A stretch of DNA of 64,000 bases from Lysinibacillus sphaericus (GCF_001629735.1 NZ_CP015224.1:1984001-2048000), one strand, 5' to 3'; numbered from the stretch's first letter, positions 47,224-57,692 are shown. Translations and numbers: made by a program. Notes: generated by a model from the sequence alone, not told the origin.

Positions 47224-50200
47224 TTGAAAAGTTGGTTTAAAAAATCAGTCGCTGTCGCAGCATCCGCTGCGCTAATGGTTCCTGTGGCCTCAGCTTTTGC
47301 AGAGGAGGCACCACATCAAACAGCGAAGAACGTATTAGCAAGCAATTCACAACATGCAGGTAAGAATCTTAAAACTGAAGACAAATGGATGAGTAAAGAT
47401 ACGATTATTATCAAGCATTCCGGCCTTGATAAAAGCGTACATAAAAAAATTGGCTCCAAGGTCATCCGCTCTATACCTTCATTAGGCTATGATGTGATTC
47501 AACTTAACAAAGGTGTATCCATTGAAAAAGCCGTCTCTTACTATTTAAAGCAGCAAGGGATTACAAGTGTATCCCCTAGTTATGTCTATCATTCTTTCAA
47601 CAAAGAGGCTGACCCAAAGATAAAAGATATGTATCATCTAAGCCTTTTGCAAATGGATCAGGCATTAGCATTAGCTGGGGAAAATGACGTAACAGTAGCT
47701 GTCATCGATTCGGGTGTTGATTTTAAACATCCCGACCTAAAATCTCAAGTACTCACACCTTATAATGCAGCTGCTCCGGCAAATACATCTTATCCAGGTG
47801 ACCATGGGACACATGTTGCTGGGATTATTGCCGCAGCCAAAGACAATGGTATTGGTGGACATGGAATTAATCCACAAGCGAAGCTACTACCTATTGATGT
47901 CTTTAACGGAAAAGAAGGAGCAAATGATTTTATCATTGCACAAGGTATTCTGTACGCCATTGAGCAAGGTGTGGACGTCATTAATATGAGTCTTGGAGGC
48001 TATGGTGAATCCCCACTTATGCAGGATGCTGTTCAAAAAGCTATTGATAGTGGAATTACGATTGTTGCAGCCGCTGGAAATGAGTCGACGGATGACTATT
48101 CCTTCCCTGCTTCCTATGAAGGCGTTATAAGTGTTGGTTCCACGAATGATCGAAATAAACTATCCAGCTATTCCAATTACGGTCCTTCTGTTGATGTCGT
48201 GGCTCCTGGCGAAGACATCTACAGTACCGTACACGATGAGAAAAAAGGATCATCTTTTGTCAAGTTTAGTGGTACTTCCATGGCATCTCCTGTAGTGGCA
48301 GGCATCGTCTCCCTACTTAAATCAAAGCATCCGAATTTAAAGCCACATGAGATTGAAGCAATTCTTGAAATGACAGCACAAGATTTAGGTAAAAAAGGTT
48401 ATGACCTTACTTATGGTCATGGGCTTGTCGATCCTGTGAAAGCCTTACAGTTCGATTTAAATAAATTACCTAAACATTATTCTGAATCCAAAGAAGAGCG
48501 TATCAAAAATGCCAAAGTTCTTGCCAAAAATACATTAAATATCGAACAAGGTGTTTTCGAGCAGCAAGATGAAAAAAAATGGTATAAGGTTGATTTAGAG
48601 GCAAATGAATATGCACAGCTAACTTTAAAAGGTGCTGAACAATACGACTATGCCTTTGATTTATACTTCTACCCTACTAACAAGCAGGGTGAAGTAGAGC
48701 CAATTAAAGTTAATGATGTTCGTGTAGGAAAAAAAGAAGGTCACCTCTTTAAAGCAGACCAAAAAGGAACATTGTTAATTGGTGTGAAAGATCATAATGG
48801 TAGTTATAGCTTAAAAGGCAAATCTACTTATATCTTTACAGCACAAACTACGAAAAACTCAGATTTACCAATCGATGCATTAAATAAGTCTTCAATGGAG
48901 TCTATTAAAAAGTTCCCATACAATACGGCAGGAAAAAACTATACCCTACTGTCTAAAGATCAACAAAAGGATCAAGATTATTTTACGTTTTCTGTAAAAA
49001 AACCGACAACATTGAAGTTTGATCTATCTGGTATACCAGGTGTTACTGCCTCTATGGATTTATACTTAAAAGAGGATTTCAATCTGATTCCACCAGAAGA
49101 GGTAAAGCAAGCTAAAAAAGAGGAAAGCGAAGAAGAAGAAGCCTTCCCAATTCAAAGCTCCTACGGTGCAGCTAAAGGTGAAGCAGTGAGCATGATCATC
49201 GATGCTGTACCCGATCAAGAGTACATTTTAAGTGTATCTAATGAGAGTAATAGCGAGTTTTCAATGGAGATGTTTTTCAGTGGTGGCATTGAAAAAGAGG
49301 AAACAGTCAGTGAGTCAATGATCCCATACACATTAAAAGGTGAGGTTGTTACGCTCCCACCAGATGAGGATGGACTACCATTAGAGGATGCCATGTATGA
49401 CGAAAATGTCTCGGTCGACCAGTTACCAATAACACCAAGTACAACAAAAAAACGGAATGAAATTGAAGGCATGATGAATATGCTCATGAATTCCTTTACG
49501 ACGGACAATTTAGAAAATGTTGATCCGATTATTAAGCAAGCTATTCGCTTCAACATTGGTGAGGATCAAAAAGCTTATTTCCAAACAGAATATGATGAGG
49601 ACTACTTCTTATTTAAAACAAAAGAAGACGCTCTTTATAGCTTTAGCTTTAACAAAGATGCAAGCCAAATGCCTGCCGGTACTGTGTTTGAATATGATGA
49701 AAAAGCCAAGGAACTAATTCCTGTGTCGTCCTTAACCAATGACCTAGGCTTACTTTCGTTACTTCTTGGCTCTGCCGGTAATGAAAACGATGCAAAAGTA
49801 ATGGCATTGAAGAAGGATAAAACCTATGTAGTAGCTGTTGTAAATGCTGGTGAACGTTCAACTGAGCCTTATACGTTGAAAACAAGTAAAATAGGTGATA
49901 TTCCGAAAGATTATAATCCAGAGAATTATGAAGAAGCAAAGGCGTTAAAAATTCAACCTGGCACAACTTATAAGGATCATCTAATTTATCAAGACGATGA
50001 GGATTACTATTATTATAAGCAAGAGGGCAATGATGAAATTATGAGTTTATTGCTTTCCTCTGTTCCATTTACCAATGAACAATTAAATCAACTGCCAAAA
50101 GAGCTACAAAAGGACTTAAAATTTGCAGGTTCGATTATTGAGGATACAAACGGCAATATGAAAATTGATCCGAAGGAAATGGAAACAGCCATTCCATTTG

Positions 50201-50742
50201 GACTGAGCGATAATATTCTTGAGATACTCCTTGGCATGGTAGGAACGACAGACGTAAATACATCCTTTAAGGCTAAAAAGGATCGAGGTTACTTTATTCA
50301 AGTCAATAGCACGGGTCTTGGCCAAATGTCCATTCAGCCCTATACATTAACTTTGTTCGACCATAAACGAGCAGACGAAGATGCAGATTCCAAATTAGTG
50401 AATGGTGTACCAAGTAAAACGTCTGCCCTAACGAAAGAAGACGACAAATGGGTTGCCACACAATATTTAAATGCGGGTATTCCATTTGGAGATAAGGATT
50501 ACTTTGAATTTAACAACGTCCAAAAACGTAATATCTTCTTCTCACTTCAAACAGAAAAAGCACTGGATGGTGTGATTCGAGTGATAGATGCCAACGGAAA
50601 AACAGTTAAAACTTTGGATCTTTACGGAGCTGGAGATGCTGAGGTAGGTACTGTGGAGCTGGACGCAGGCAAATACTATATTGAAGTTAGTGAATATTAT
50701 GGCCAAGCAAGTACACAGCCATATACGTTAGAAATTAAATAA
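47224..50742 (+). CDS. Secreted subtilisin-like serine protease with long C-terminal extension
   Basis: 1172 residues from TTG 47224 (AAGGAGAG upstream). Signal peptide 1-26 (AFAEEA end), an inhibitor-like propeptide (about 57-125), then an S8 domain with catalytic D162 (VIDSG), H197 (GTHVAG) and S352 (GTSMASP). The remaining ~770 residues repeat beta-rich domains of the PPC type, several ending in YTLK/YTLT/YTLE (near 893, 1045 and 1172), with an EF-hand-like DTNGNMKIDPKE at 974-985. No cell-wall anchor seen, so it is probably released. Substrate unknown. Confidence 0.92.
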   Translation: MKSWFKKSVAVAASAALMVPVASAFAEEAPHQTAKNVLASNSQHAGKNLKTEDKWMSKDTIIIKHSGLDKSVHKKIGSKVIRSIPSLGYDVIQLNKGVSIEKAVSYYLKQQGITSVSPSYVYHSFNKEADPKIKDMYHLSLLQMDQALALAGENDVTVAVIDSGVDFKHPDLKSQVLTPYNAAAPANTSYPGDHGTHVAGIIAAAKDNGIGGHGINPQAKLLPIDVFNGKEGANDFIIAQGILYAIEQGVDVINMSLGGYGESPLMQDAVQKAIDSGITIVAAAGNESTDDYSFPASYEGVISVGSTNDRNKLSSYSNYGPSVDVVAPGEDIYSTVHDEKKGSSFVKFSGTSMASPVVAGIVSLLKSKHPNLKPHEIEAILEMTAQDLGKKGYDLTYGHGLVDPVKALQFDLNKLPKHYSESKEERIKNAKVLAKNTLNIEQGVFEQQDEKKWYKVDLEANEYAQLTLKGAEQYDYAFDLYFYPTNKQGEVEPIKVNDVRVGKKEGHLFKADQKGTLLIGVKDHNGSYSLKGKSTYIFTAQTTKNSDLPIDALNKSSMESIKKFPYNTAGKNYTLLSKDQQKDQDYFTFSVKKPTTLKFDLSGIPGVTASMDLYLKEDFNLIPPEEVKQAKKEESEEEEAFPIQSSYGAAKGEAVSMIIDAVPDQEYILSVSNESNSEFSMEMFFSGGIEKEETVSESMIPYTLKGEVVTLPPDEDGLPLEDAMYDENVSVDQLPITPSTTKKRNEIEGMMNMLMNSFTTDNLENVDPIIKQAIRFNIGEDQKAYFQTEYDEDYFLFKTKEDALYSFSFNKDASQMPAGTVFEYDEKAKELIPVSSLTNDLGLLSLLLGSAGNENDAKVMALKKDKTYVVAVVNAGERSTEPYTLKTSKIGDIPKDYNPENYEEAKALKIQPGTTYKDHLIYQDDEDYYYYKQEGNDEIMSLLLSSVPFTNEQLNQLPKELQKDLKFAGSIIEDTNGNMKIDPKEMETAIPFGLSDNILEILLGMVGTTDVNTSFKAKKDRGYFIQVNSTGLGQMSIQPYTLTLFDHKRADEDADSKLVNGVPSKTSALTKEDDKWVATQYLNAGIPFGDKDYFEFNNVQKRNIFFSLQTEKALDGVIRVIDANGKTVKTLDLYGAGDAEVGTVELDAGKYYIEVSEYYGQASTQPYTLEIK

Positions 50743-50750
50743 TATCAATA

Positions 50751-50787
50751 AACTCCCCTAGATAACGAAATATCTAGGGGAGTTTTG
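50751..50787. terminator. Bidirectional terminator
   Basis: Perfect 14-bp stem (50751-50764 with 50771-50784), six-base loop, then TT and GTAC; between the convergent protease and GNAT genes. Confidence 0.85.
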
Positions 50788-50823
50788 TACAAAAAGCATA
50801 TTCATCCTAAAATAAAATGCTGA

Positions 50824-51264
50824 TTACATAAAATATTTGACATAATTACAGTATTCATCTTGCTTCATATGAAGCCTTTCATACAGCTTACGCGCATTCA
50901 CATTATCAGCTGCTGTTTGCAGTGTCACATAGCGCGCATTCTGTTGCTCACAATAGTGAAAAACCTTTTCCATCAATGCCTTGCCCACCCCTAGGCCTCT
51001 AGCATCTTCCGTGACATAAATATCATTCAAAATATAGGCTCGCTGTAAAGCTATAGAAGAAAACGTTGGATATAATTGTGTAAATCCAACCATCTTGCCG
51101 TCTACTAACGCCATAAAAATGACTGACTCTTTGAGGGCCAATCGTAATTGTAAAAATGCTTTTGCGCTACTTTCGTCCGATTCTATACCATAAAACTGAC
51201 GATATTCATCAAATAGCTTCGTTAACTCTTCTAGTTCGTTCATCGATGCTTGTAGTATTTCCAT
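50824..51264 (-). CDS. GNAT-family N-acetyltransferase
   Basis: 146 residues. ILNDIYVTEDARGLGVGKALMEKV holds the acetyl-CoA pyrophosphate loop (RGLGVGKA), and NVNARKLYERLHM is the usual C-terminal motif. The acceptor is unknown. It stands alone on the minus strand. Confidence 0.85.
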   Translation of the reverse strand: MEILQASMNELEELTKLFDEYRQFYGIESDESSAKAFLQLRLALKESVIFMALVDGKMVGFTQLYPTFSSIALQRAYILNDIYVTEDARGLGVGKALMEKVFHYCEQQNARYVTLQTAADNVNARKLYERLHMKQDEYCNYVKYFM

Positions 51265-51377
51265 TCTTGTCTCCCCTTGTGTCTTCCCCTGATTGTTTCT
51301 AACATTATAAATCTAGTTTTATTATATAGGAAAAAATGGCACAAAGAAAAGAATACTCCTCTTCATCGAGAGAAGTT

Positions 51378-52472
51378 CTACTTAATTTCATTTAAATATG
51401 CTGCGACATCTTTCACGATATGCTGCCAGTTCAAATCCCTCCGCGCATCGGCTTGTAGCTGTAGACAAGTATTTGCCAACATTTCTTCCTGCTGAGTGAC
51501 TTGCTGTAACGTCCGAGCTATACTTTCCCAATCATGTGTTGGATGAATACAGCCAAAACGTTGTTGCTGGGTAATATCTGCAGCCCCATCCACATCAGTT
51601 GTCACAATATAACAACCGTTTTTAGCCGCCTCTGCAAAAACATGTGCAAAGCATTCAACTGTGGATGTTAAGCAAAAGATTTTTGCCTTGCGATACTCCT
51701 CCTCTAGCTGCATCTTGTCTGAGATTGGCCCTACCATTGTGACTTGCGCAGGATAAGGATGACTGTCCAGTAATTGTTTTATTTCCTGCTGAAACGATTC
51801 AGACATAGGTCCTACCAAACGAAGCTCCCAGTCTGTCAGCTGTGCTGCTAGAAAGGCTTTTATTGTAAAAGTGGTCTGCTTCTCTGGTGCATCTAATCGG
51901 CCCACTGATAGAATTCTATTTTCTTTCTCATGAAATTGCACGGGCTCTGTGTGAAAATACTCATAAAAGCCATTTGGGATATGTTGAACATCTAATTGTG
52001 AAAACTCTCGAATGTCAGTTTGAATCGATACACATTCGGAGGTCAGAAGATCACAAAGCTGTAGCAATTCTAGAAAGTATGGATAGGTTTTTAATCGACT
52101 TAACCAAAATCGATTAACATCTAACTTCATATAAACTTTGCCATTAGGATTAAACTGCTTATACGTTTGAAGAATGGAAAGATAGGATGGGTAAGGTCCT
52201 ATAGCAAAAACTAGATCAATGTCCTTGGCATGCTTGACTAAATAAGCATTCATATTGGCAACATAATCAATCCCTATTGGAATTCGCTCGAATTTAACAG
52301 TCGGAAAAGATTGTTGCAGCAGCGCTTCATTCATCTCTGCCGTCACTATACTAACTTCATAGCCTAAATACTCCCCTAGTAAAATAGGCACTAAACATAG
52401 ATCTTTGAAGATGTGTGCATCGGAAAGTTTAGCTGATTCCACGCTACAAATAAATGCGATTCTTTTTGTCAT
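51378..52472 (-). CDS. Glycosyltransferase, GT4-like
   Basis: 364 residues, GT-B fold. NRILSVGRLDAPEKQT opens the C-terminal nucleotide-sugar domain, and STVECFAHVFAEAAKNGCYIVTTDVDG is the EX7E-type donor site. No membrane segment. It is divergent from the GT2 gene that opens the surface-sugar cluster. Donor and acceptor unknown. Confidence 0.85.
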   Translation of the reverse strand: MTKRIAFICSVESAKLSDAHIFKDLCLVPILLGEYLGYEVSIVTAEMNEALLQQSFPTVKFERIPIGIDYVANMNAYLVKHAKDIDLVFAIGPYPSYLSILQTYKQFNPNGKVYMKLDVNRFWLSRLKTYPYFLELLQLCDLLTSECVSIQTDIREFSQLDVQHIPNGFYEYFHTEPVQFHEKENRILSVGRLDAPEKQTTFTIKAFLAAQLTDWELRLVGPMSESFQQEIKQLLDSHPYPAQVTMVGPISDKMQLEEEYRKAKIFCLTSTVECFAHVFAEAAKNGCYIVTTDVDGAADITQQQRFGCIHPTHDWESIARTLQQVTQQEEMLANTCLQLQADARRDLNWQHIVKDVAAYLNEIK

Positions 52473-52728
52473 TGAATCCCTCTTTCTTAAAAAGCGCTCT
52501 TTCCTAGTTTATGCCCATACCTGTCAAACGTGTATAACTTAGTAAAATGTCACCCCCTTCTCCATAGTTCTCTAGCAAAAATAAATGTAATCCATAAAAT
52601 TACTCTCTTAAAAAACTTATGTTAACAAGCAATTGCCTACAATAGACCTCTATCCCCGCATATTGTAATAAAGAATCTGTTCAGTGAACCTGACAAACTA
52701 AACTACCTAATCAGGATGGAGGGATAAA
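52473..52728. other. Divergent intergenic region of the sugar cluster
   Basis: 256 AT-rich bases between the two glycosyltransferase genes. It must hold both promoters; I do not see confident hexamers or a palindrome other than CCTGA/TCAGG arms near 52689-52713. Confidence 0.3.
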
Positions 52729-53328
52729 ATGAAAATAAGCTTTTTATCACCTGCGTTTAATAGTGAAGAATGGATCTTAACAATGCTTGACAGTATTCCT
52801 AAAGAATATGCCTATGAAATTATCGTTGTAGATGACGGCTCCACAGACAATACGTTAGCCATTTTACAGGACTATCAAAAAGTCTGCCCAGCTTTAAAAA
52901 TTATCGTTCATCCAACGAATCTAGGTGCAAGTGTTGCCTATAACCGATGCATTGCTGAAGCAACAGGTGATTATATTGCCATCATCGATAGTGATGACCA
53001 TTATTTGCCTGCCATCCGCAATGTATTAGCACAGGTGGATGGTGAATTTGATATTTACTACTACAACATGATTATTAAGAATGGCTATGCGTTTATTAAA
53101 GATGAATCAAATCGTTACTCATTGCCAGGACAATTTAAAATTATTCGAAGAAGCTTCATCGGGGATGCGAAGTTTACGATACGTAAGGATATTGCAGGAG
53201 ATTGGGATTTTAATTGTGCGCTTATGGACAAAAATCCAACCAGCAAGTATACCCATGAATACGCTTATTGGTACAACTATCCACGAGAAAACTCAGAATG
53301 TGATTTGCATGAAAGAGGATTGAAATAA
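52729..53328 (+). CDS. Family 2 glycosyltransferase, short
   Basis: 199 residues. GT-A fold with VVDDGSTDNT and the metal-binding IIDSDDHY; the C-terminal part is short (family members often exceed 280), so only the core donor domain is present. GGAGG lies before the ATG. It is first of a three-gene unit with the CapE-like and RmlD-like genes. Confidence 0.85.
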   Translation: MKISFLSPAFNSEEWILTMLDSIPKEYAYEIIVVDDGSTDNTLAILQDYQKVCPALKIIVHPTNLGASVAYNRCIAEATGDYIAIIDSDDHYLPAIRNVLAQVDGEFDIYYYNMIIKNGYAFIKDESNRYSLPGQFKIIRRSFIGDAKFTIRKDIAGDWDFNCALMDKNPTSKYTHEYAYWYNYPRENSECDLHERGLK

Positions 53329-53332
53329 TATC

Positions 53333-54403
53333 ATGAACGGACGTAAGCATGTGGGAGGTGTCACAAACCATACAATGTTTAAAGATAAAACTTTACTGAT
53401 TACTGGAGGAACAGGGTCTTTTGGTAATGCGGTATTAAATCGATTTTTAAATACGGATATTAAGGAAATACGCATTTTTTCAAGGGATGAGAAAAAGCAA
53501 GATGATATGCGAAAGCTTTATCAGAATTCTAAAATTAAATTCTATATCGGGGATGTACGTGATTTACAAAGCCTCCACCCTGCTATGTATAACGTAGATT
53601 ATGTGTTTCATGCTGCTGCGCTTAAGCAAGTGCCCTCTTGTGAATTCTTCCCTTTAGAGGCAGTGAAAACAAATATTATAGGAACAGACAATGTTTTAAC
53701 TGCGGCTATTCAAGCTGGCGTTAAAAAAATTATTTGTCTATCAACAGATAAGGCAGCATACCCTGTCAATGCAATGGGGATATCCAAGGCGATGATGGAG
53801 AAAACATTTATTGCTAAATCGCGGATGGTCGACCCTAAGCAAACATTGATTTGCGGCACTCGATACGGTAATGTGATGGCTTCAAGAGGTTCGGTCATTC
53901 CACTTTTCATCGAACAAATAAAAGCCGGCAAACCTTTAACCATTACCGATCCTCACATGACTCGTTTTATGATGAGCCTTGAGGAAGCAGTCGAATTAGT
54001 ATTATATGCCTTCTTACATGCCCAAAATGGCGATATTATGGTGCAAAAATCACCCGCTGCTACGATCGAGAATTTAGCACAAGCTCTCCTTGAAATTTTC
54101 CAAGTGAACAATGCCATTCACATTATCGGCACAAGGCATGGGGAGAAACGATATGAGGTATTATGTACTAAGGAAGAAGCAGCAAAGGCCATAGATTTAG
54201 GTCATTTTTATCGAATTCCAGCAGATAATCGGGATTTGAATTATGGAAAATACCTGGATGAAGGCTCTCCTAAGATTACGTTATCGGATGAATATAATTC
54301 CAATAATACACAAATGTTAAACGTGGTGGCCATTAAAGAAAAGTTACTAACCTTATCTCTAATTCAGGAAGAGCTGCTCCATTGGACTGGAGGAACACCA
54401 TGA
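53333..54403 (+). CDS. CapE-like UDP-GlcNAc 4,6-dehydratase/5-epimerase
   Basis: 356 residues. LLITGGTGSFGNAVL is the NAD motif, FHAAALKQVPSCEFFP and STDKAAYPVNAMGISKAMMEK the active site with the MGISK variant of the SDR Tyr-Lys pair, as in extended-SDR dehydratases such as CapE. RRHGEKRYE-like IIGTRHGEKRYEVL is also conserved. It should begin synthesis of a 2,6-dideoxy-sugar nucleotide. An internal ATG at 53375 (MFKDKTLL) is the usual family start. Confidence 0.88.
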   Translation: MNGRKHVGGVTNHTMFKDKTLLITGGTGSFGNAVLNRFLNTDIKEIRIFSRDEKKQDDMRKLYQNSKIKFYIGDVRDLQSLHPAMYNVDYVFHAAALKQVPSCEFFPLEAVKTNIIGTDNVLTAAIQAGVKKIICLSTDKAAYPVNAMGISKAMMEKTFIAKSRMVDPKQTLICGTRYGNVMASRGSVIPLFIEQIKAGKPLTITDPHMTRFMMSLEEAVELVLYAFLHAQNGDIMVQKSPAATIENLAQALLEIFQVNNAIHIIGTRHGEKRYEVLCTKEEAAKAIDLGHFYRIPADNRDLNYGKYLDEGSPKITLSDEYNSNNTQMLNVVAIKEKLLTLSLIQEELLHWTGGTP

Positions 54404-55254
54404 AATTTTTAGTGCTAGGTGCTTCTGGTATGGCTGGTCATACCATTTCCATCTATTTGCGAGAGCAAGGACATGATGTGACCACGTATACGAGAACTGC
54501 TTTCCCATTTGGACAGAATATTACTGGTGATATTACGGACCTAAACTTTTTATGTTCACTTCTTCAAGACCATCATTATGATATCGTCGTTAATTGTATC
54601 GGTATATTAAATAAAGCCTGTGAGGAAAATCCTGAAAAGAGTATTTTCTTAAATAGCTATTTACCACATGCGATCGTATCTCTCCTTGAAAACCGCCAGA
54701 CGAAGCTTATTCATATGAGTACAGATTGTGTATTTTCAGGAGAAAACGCACCCTATTATGAAAAAAGTGTACAGGACGGAACTACATTTTATGACCGCAC
54801 AAAGGGTTTAGGCGAAATTAATCATAAGAAGCATTTAACTTTCCGTAATTCAATTATTGGTCCTGATTTGAAGAAGGATGGAATTGGGCTTTTCAATTGG
54901 TTTATGCATCAAAAAGGCCCTATTAACGGCTATACTGGTGCTATTTGGACCGGGGTTACAACGCTCACCTTAGCAAAAGCCATCGAGCAAGCGGCCCAAG
55001 AAGGAATATCTGGACTCTATCATCTTGTAAATACATTACCTATATCTAAATACGATCTTCTTCAGTTATTGAATAAGCACTTTATGGACCATACAATAAA
55101 AATTACTCCTCATCCGCTTGTTAATGTTAATAAAACATTAATAAATACTAGAAATGATTTTTCCTTTACAGTCCCTAGCTACGAAGAAATGATCATCGAC
55201 ATGAAAGAATGGATATTGCAGCACAAGGATTTATATCCTCACTATATTTCTTAA
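54400..55254 (+). CDS. RmlD-like sugar-nucleotide reductase
   Basis: 284 residues from ATG 54400 (GGAGG eight bases upstream), overlapping the dehydratase stop by four bases. VLGASGMAGHTI is the NAD motif, STDCVFSGENAPYYEKS and YDRTKGLGE the catalytic segment of the RmlD family. It probably reduces the 4-keto intermediate made by the preceding enzyme. CapF proteins carry an extra cupin domain, which is absent here. Confidence 0.83.
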   Translation: MKFLVLGASGMAGHTISIYLREQGHDVTTYTRTAFPFGQNITGDITDLNFLCSLLQDHHYDIVVNCIGILNKACEENPEKSIFLNSYLPHAIVSLLENRQTKLIHMSTDCVFSGENAPYYEKSVQDGTTFYDRTKGLGEINHKKHLTFRNSIIGPDLKKDGIGLFNWFMHQKGPINGYTGAIWTGVTTLTLAKAIEQAAQEGISGLYHLVNTLPISKYDLLQLLNKHFMDHTIKITPHPLVNVNKTLINTRNDFSFTVPSYEEMIIDMKEWILQHKDLYPHYIS

Positions 55255-55261
55255 AAACTTC

Positions 55262-55301
55262 AACTCTATTATGAGTATCGTTATTCATAATGGAGTTTTA
55301 C
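55262..55301. terminator. Bidirectional terminator
   Basis: 13-bp stem (55262-55274 with 55285-55297) with one mismatch, then TTTT; between the convergent RmlD-like and hydrolase genes. Confidence 0.7.
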
Positions 55302-56068
55302 TATTGAATGACTGTGCCCACTGGCAATTGTCCTTCTTTTATCCAATTAGCTACAAAACAATTGAAAAATGCAGGCTGAGCAAATGATACTCCATGTCCT
55401 ATGTTGTTTAAAATGACCCCTTTCGCATTTGGATGGCTTTGTACAAGCGCTTGTGCGGACTTTTTCATTATTTTTTTCTCTTGATTGCCAACAGTAATTA
55501 AAATATTCCCCTGTGCATTGTGGAAATTGTGCGGGATTGAAAACGTCATGTTCTCTTGTAAAACCTGAATTAATGTATCGTATGTCATTTTAGAGCTATC
55601 ATGATAATAGTCGTTAAAATAGCGATCATCGATGTATAAGGTTTTCGCTTGAAGCTTTGCGAAGGTTTTATTTTTAATAAGCGGGAATGAGAATCGCAGA
55701 AGCGGCCGAATCATCCATGCTGTAGTAGGAGAAGGGATAACAAGAGCACTATTAATTATCGAAAAGTGGATTAAACTAGGCTTTATACTTAACATTTGTA
55801 TGGCAATTTGAGCACCTAATGAAAAACCAATCACAATGATCTGCTTGCCATTCCCCTTTTCCTCTAAAAGCTGTACGAGATGTTGTGCACACTGCTCAAT
55901 GGAAAATGGATGATTGGACATAAGCTCAGGTACCACACAGTGATAATTGAAGAAGTACTGAATTTGTTGTTCCCACATCCATCCCCCGACACCACCCCCA
56001 TGAAGAAACATCATTACCGGACCGCTGATATCACCATACTCTTTATACTGCATAATGGAAGTACACAC
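55301..56068 (-). CDS. Alpha/beta hydrolase
   Basis: 255 residues. FLHGGGVGGWMW is the oxyanion region, GFSLGAQIA the nucleophile elbow (S of SLG), and NIGHGVSF holds the catalytic histidine. Substrate unknown. A GTG at 56068 begins the longest frame; ATG 56053 is also possible. The nearest gene upstream, the polymerase, has its own spacing. Confidence 0.8.
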   Translation of the reverse strand: MCTSIMQYKEYGDISGPVMMFLHGGGVGGWMWEQQIQYFFNYHCVVPELMSNHPFSIEQCAQHLVQLLEEKGNGKQIIVIGFSLGAQIAIQMLSIKPSLIHFSIINSALVIPSPTTAWMIRPLLRFSFPLIKNKTFAKLQAKTLYIDDRYFNDYYHDSSKMTYDTLIQVLQENMTFSIPHNFHNAQGNILITVGNQEKKIMKKSAQALVQSHPNAKGVILNNIGHGVSFAQPAFFNCFVANWIKEGQLPVGTVIQ

Positions 56069-56223
56069 CTACTTTCGTTGATTTTCATCTGGTTAAAAAG
56101 CTATCTTGTATTTCCTGGGAAATTGTCATGCATGCCTGATTAGCTCTATCATCTCCATATAGCTCTCATCAACCGTTGCAGTATACCTCTAAATCCTTTA
56201 ATCCCGTGAAAATTGACCATCTT

Positions 56224-57459
56224 TTAAATGTGATCATCCCAAAAGTCCTTACTAAAACTTGTGTTTGCCTGATGTTTCCCTCCTGGCTTTACAATATCGG
56301 ACCCTCTCAAAATAACACCTTTTCCAAATTTCTGTTCAATTTGATCTACCAATTTAATAATCGGTTCATCTTTAATATGTTCTTCAAAATCAAAAAAAGT
56401 TAACTGCTGTGTCATCTCTTTAATGTCACTAACATTTGAAATAGTCACACCAAGTAATCGGACAGGTTCCTCATTCCAATTTTTATTAAATAGATTCCAT
56501 GCCTGTTCAACTATATCCTCTTTTAAAAATATCGCGTTATTGACTGATTTACTCCGAGTATAGGTTTCCCAAGAAGCTGTACGAATTATAATACTCACAG
56601 TCACACCAGCAAGTTTTTTAGCTTTTAACCTCTCTGCTACCTTTTCAGAAAGTGTTGTCAATATTTTATATAATTCATCTCGGTCAGTCGTATCATGTGA
56701 GAGTGTTGTTGAATTTCCTACACTCTTCGTATCATATATTGCTTCTGGATCAACAGGTCGATCATCCTCGCCATTGGCCTTCTGTTTCAAACGAAGTCCG
56801 TTGATGCCAAATTTCTGTTTTAATGTGTATTCATCAGCCGCAGCTAACTCTCCAATTGTTTGTATACCTAATTCTTTTAATTTTTCTGCAGTGCTCTTCC
56901 CAATTCCATGCATTTCTTTAACATGCAATGGCCATAAAACTGATGGGACATCACGTTTACGTAATATTGTGATGCCCATCGGCTTTCTCATATCACTGGC
57001 CATTTTTGCTAAAAACTTATTGGGCGCAATGCCTATTGAACAAGGCAATTGTAGCTCGTTCCAAATTCGATTTTGTATACCATGTACATGCTCTAACACA
57101 TTTTGTCCTTCGATTATAGGCAATTGTATATAACCTTCATCTATAGAAACTGGTTGAAGTATGTCACTATACTCTTTCAGTAATCCAAAAAAGGATTTTG
57201 AGGCAGCTCTATATCGATCAAAATTTGGAGGTAATACAATTAACTCTGGGCATTTTCTTCTTGCTTCACCGACATTCATGGTAGTATAAACACCACTTTT
57301 TCTAGCCTCATAGCTACATGTAATAACGATACCCCTACGTTCTTTTGGATTACCTGCAATGGCTATAGGTTTTCCTTTTAATGATGGATCATAAATTTGT
57401 TCTACTGAGGCATAAAAGCAATTAAGGTCAATATGTAAAATGATTCTTCCTTTATGCAA
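56224..57459 (-). CDS. dinB: Y-family DNA polymerase IV
   Basis: 411 residues. LHIDLNCFYASVEQ and PVSIDEGYI hold the catalytic acidic residues; MHGIGKSTAEKLKELGI is the thumb helix-hairpin-helix region; the little-finger domain follows to residue ~350. It copies past damaged bases. The C-terminal tail carries no obvious beta-clamp motif that I can name with confidence. No LexA box was seen upstream. Confidence 0.9.
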   Translation of the reverse strand: MHKGRIILHIDLNCFYASVEQIYDPSLKGKPIAIAGNPKERRGIVITCSYEARKSGVYTTMNVGEARRKCPELIVLPPNFDRYRAASKSFFGLLKEYSDILQPVSIDEGYIQLPIIEGQNVLEHVHGIQNRIWNELQLPCSIGIAPNKFLAKMASDMRKPMGITILRKRDVPSVLWPLHVKEMHGIGKSTAEKLKELGIQTIGELAAADEYTLKQKFGINGLRLKQKANGEDDRPVDPEAIYDTKSVGNSTTLSHDTTDRDELYKILTTLSEKVAERLKAKKLAGVTVSIIIRTASWETYTRSKSVNNAIFLKEDIVEQAWNLFNKNWNEEPVRLLGVTISNVSDIKEMTQQLTFFDFEEHIKDEPIIKLVDQIEQKFGKGVILRGSDIVKPGGKHQANTSFSKDFWDDHI

Positions 57460-57692
57460 TTTCTTTCACCTCATTTTAACTTTAATGTTAGCTATATTTT
57501 ATCACATGCGAGTCCTTTTACACTTAATCTACTGACTTAGCAAAGCATGTTTTTTGTATACCTCTTTGTTATATTGGCATCTCATTCACATTAAAACATA
57601 TATGAATCATAGCCAAAAAATTATATACATTCTGCGGGATTACATTGATACCTGCCATAGCTATAGGCTTGCTCATAAAATAAATAGGACGG

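Noticed and set aside
57460..57692. Small plus-strand frame upstream of the MocR gene end
   Set aside because: No ribosome site or coding signature; treated as spacer.
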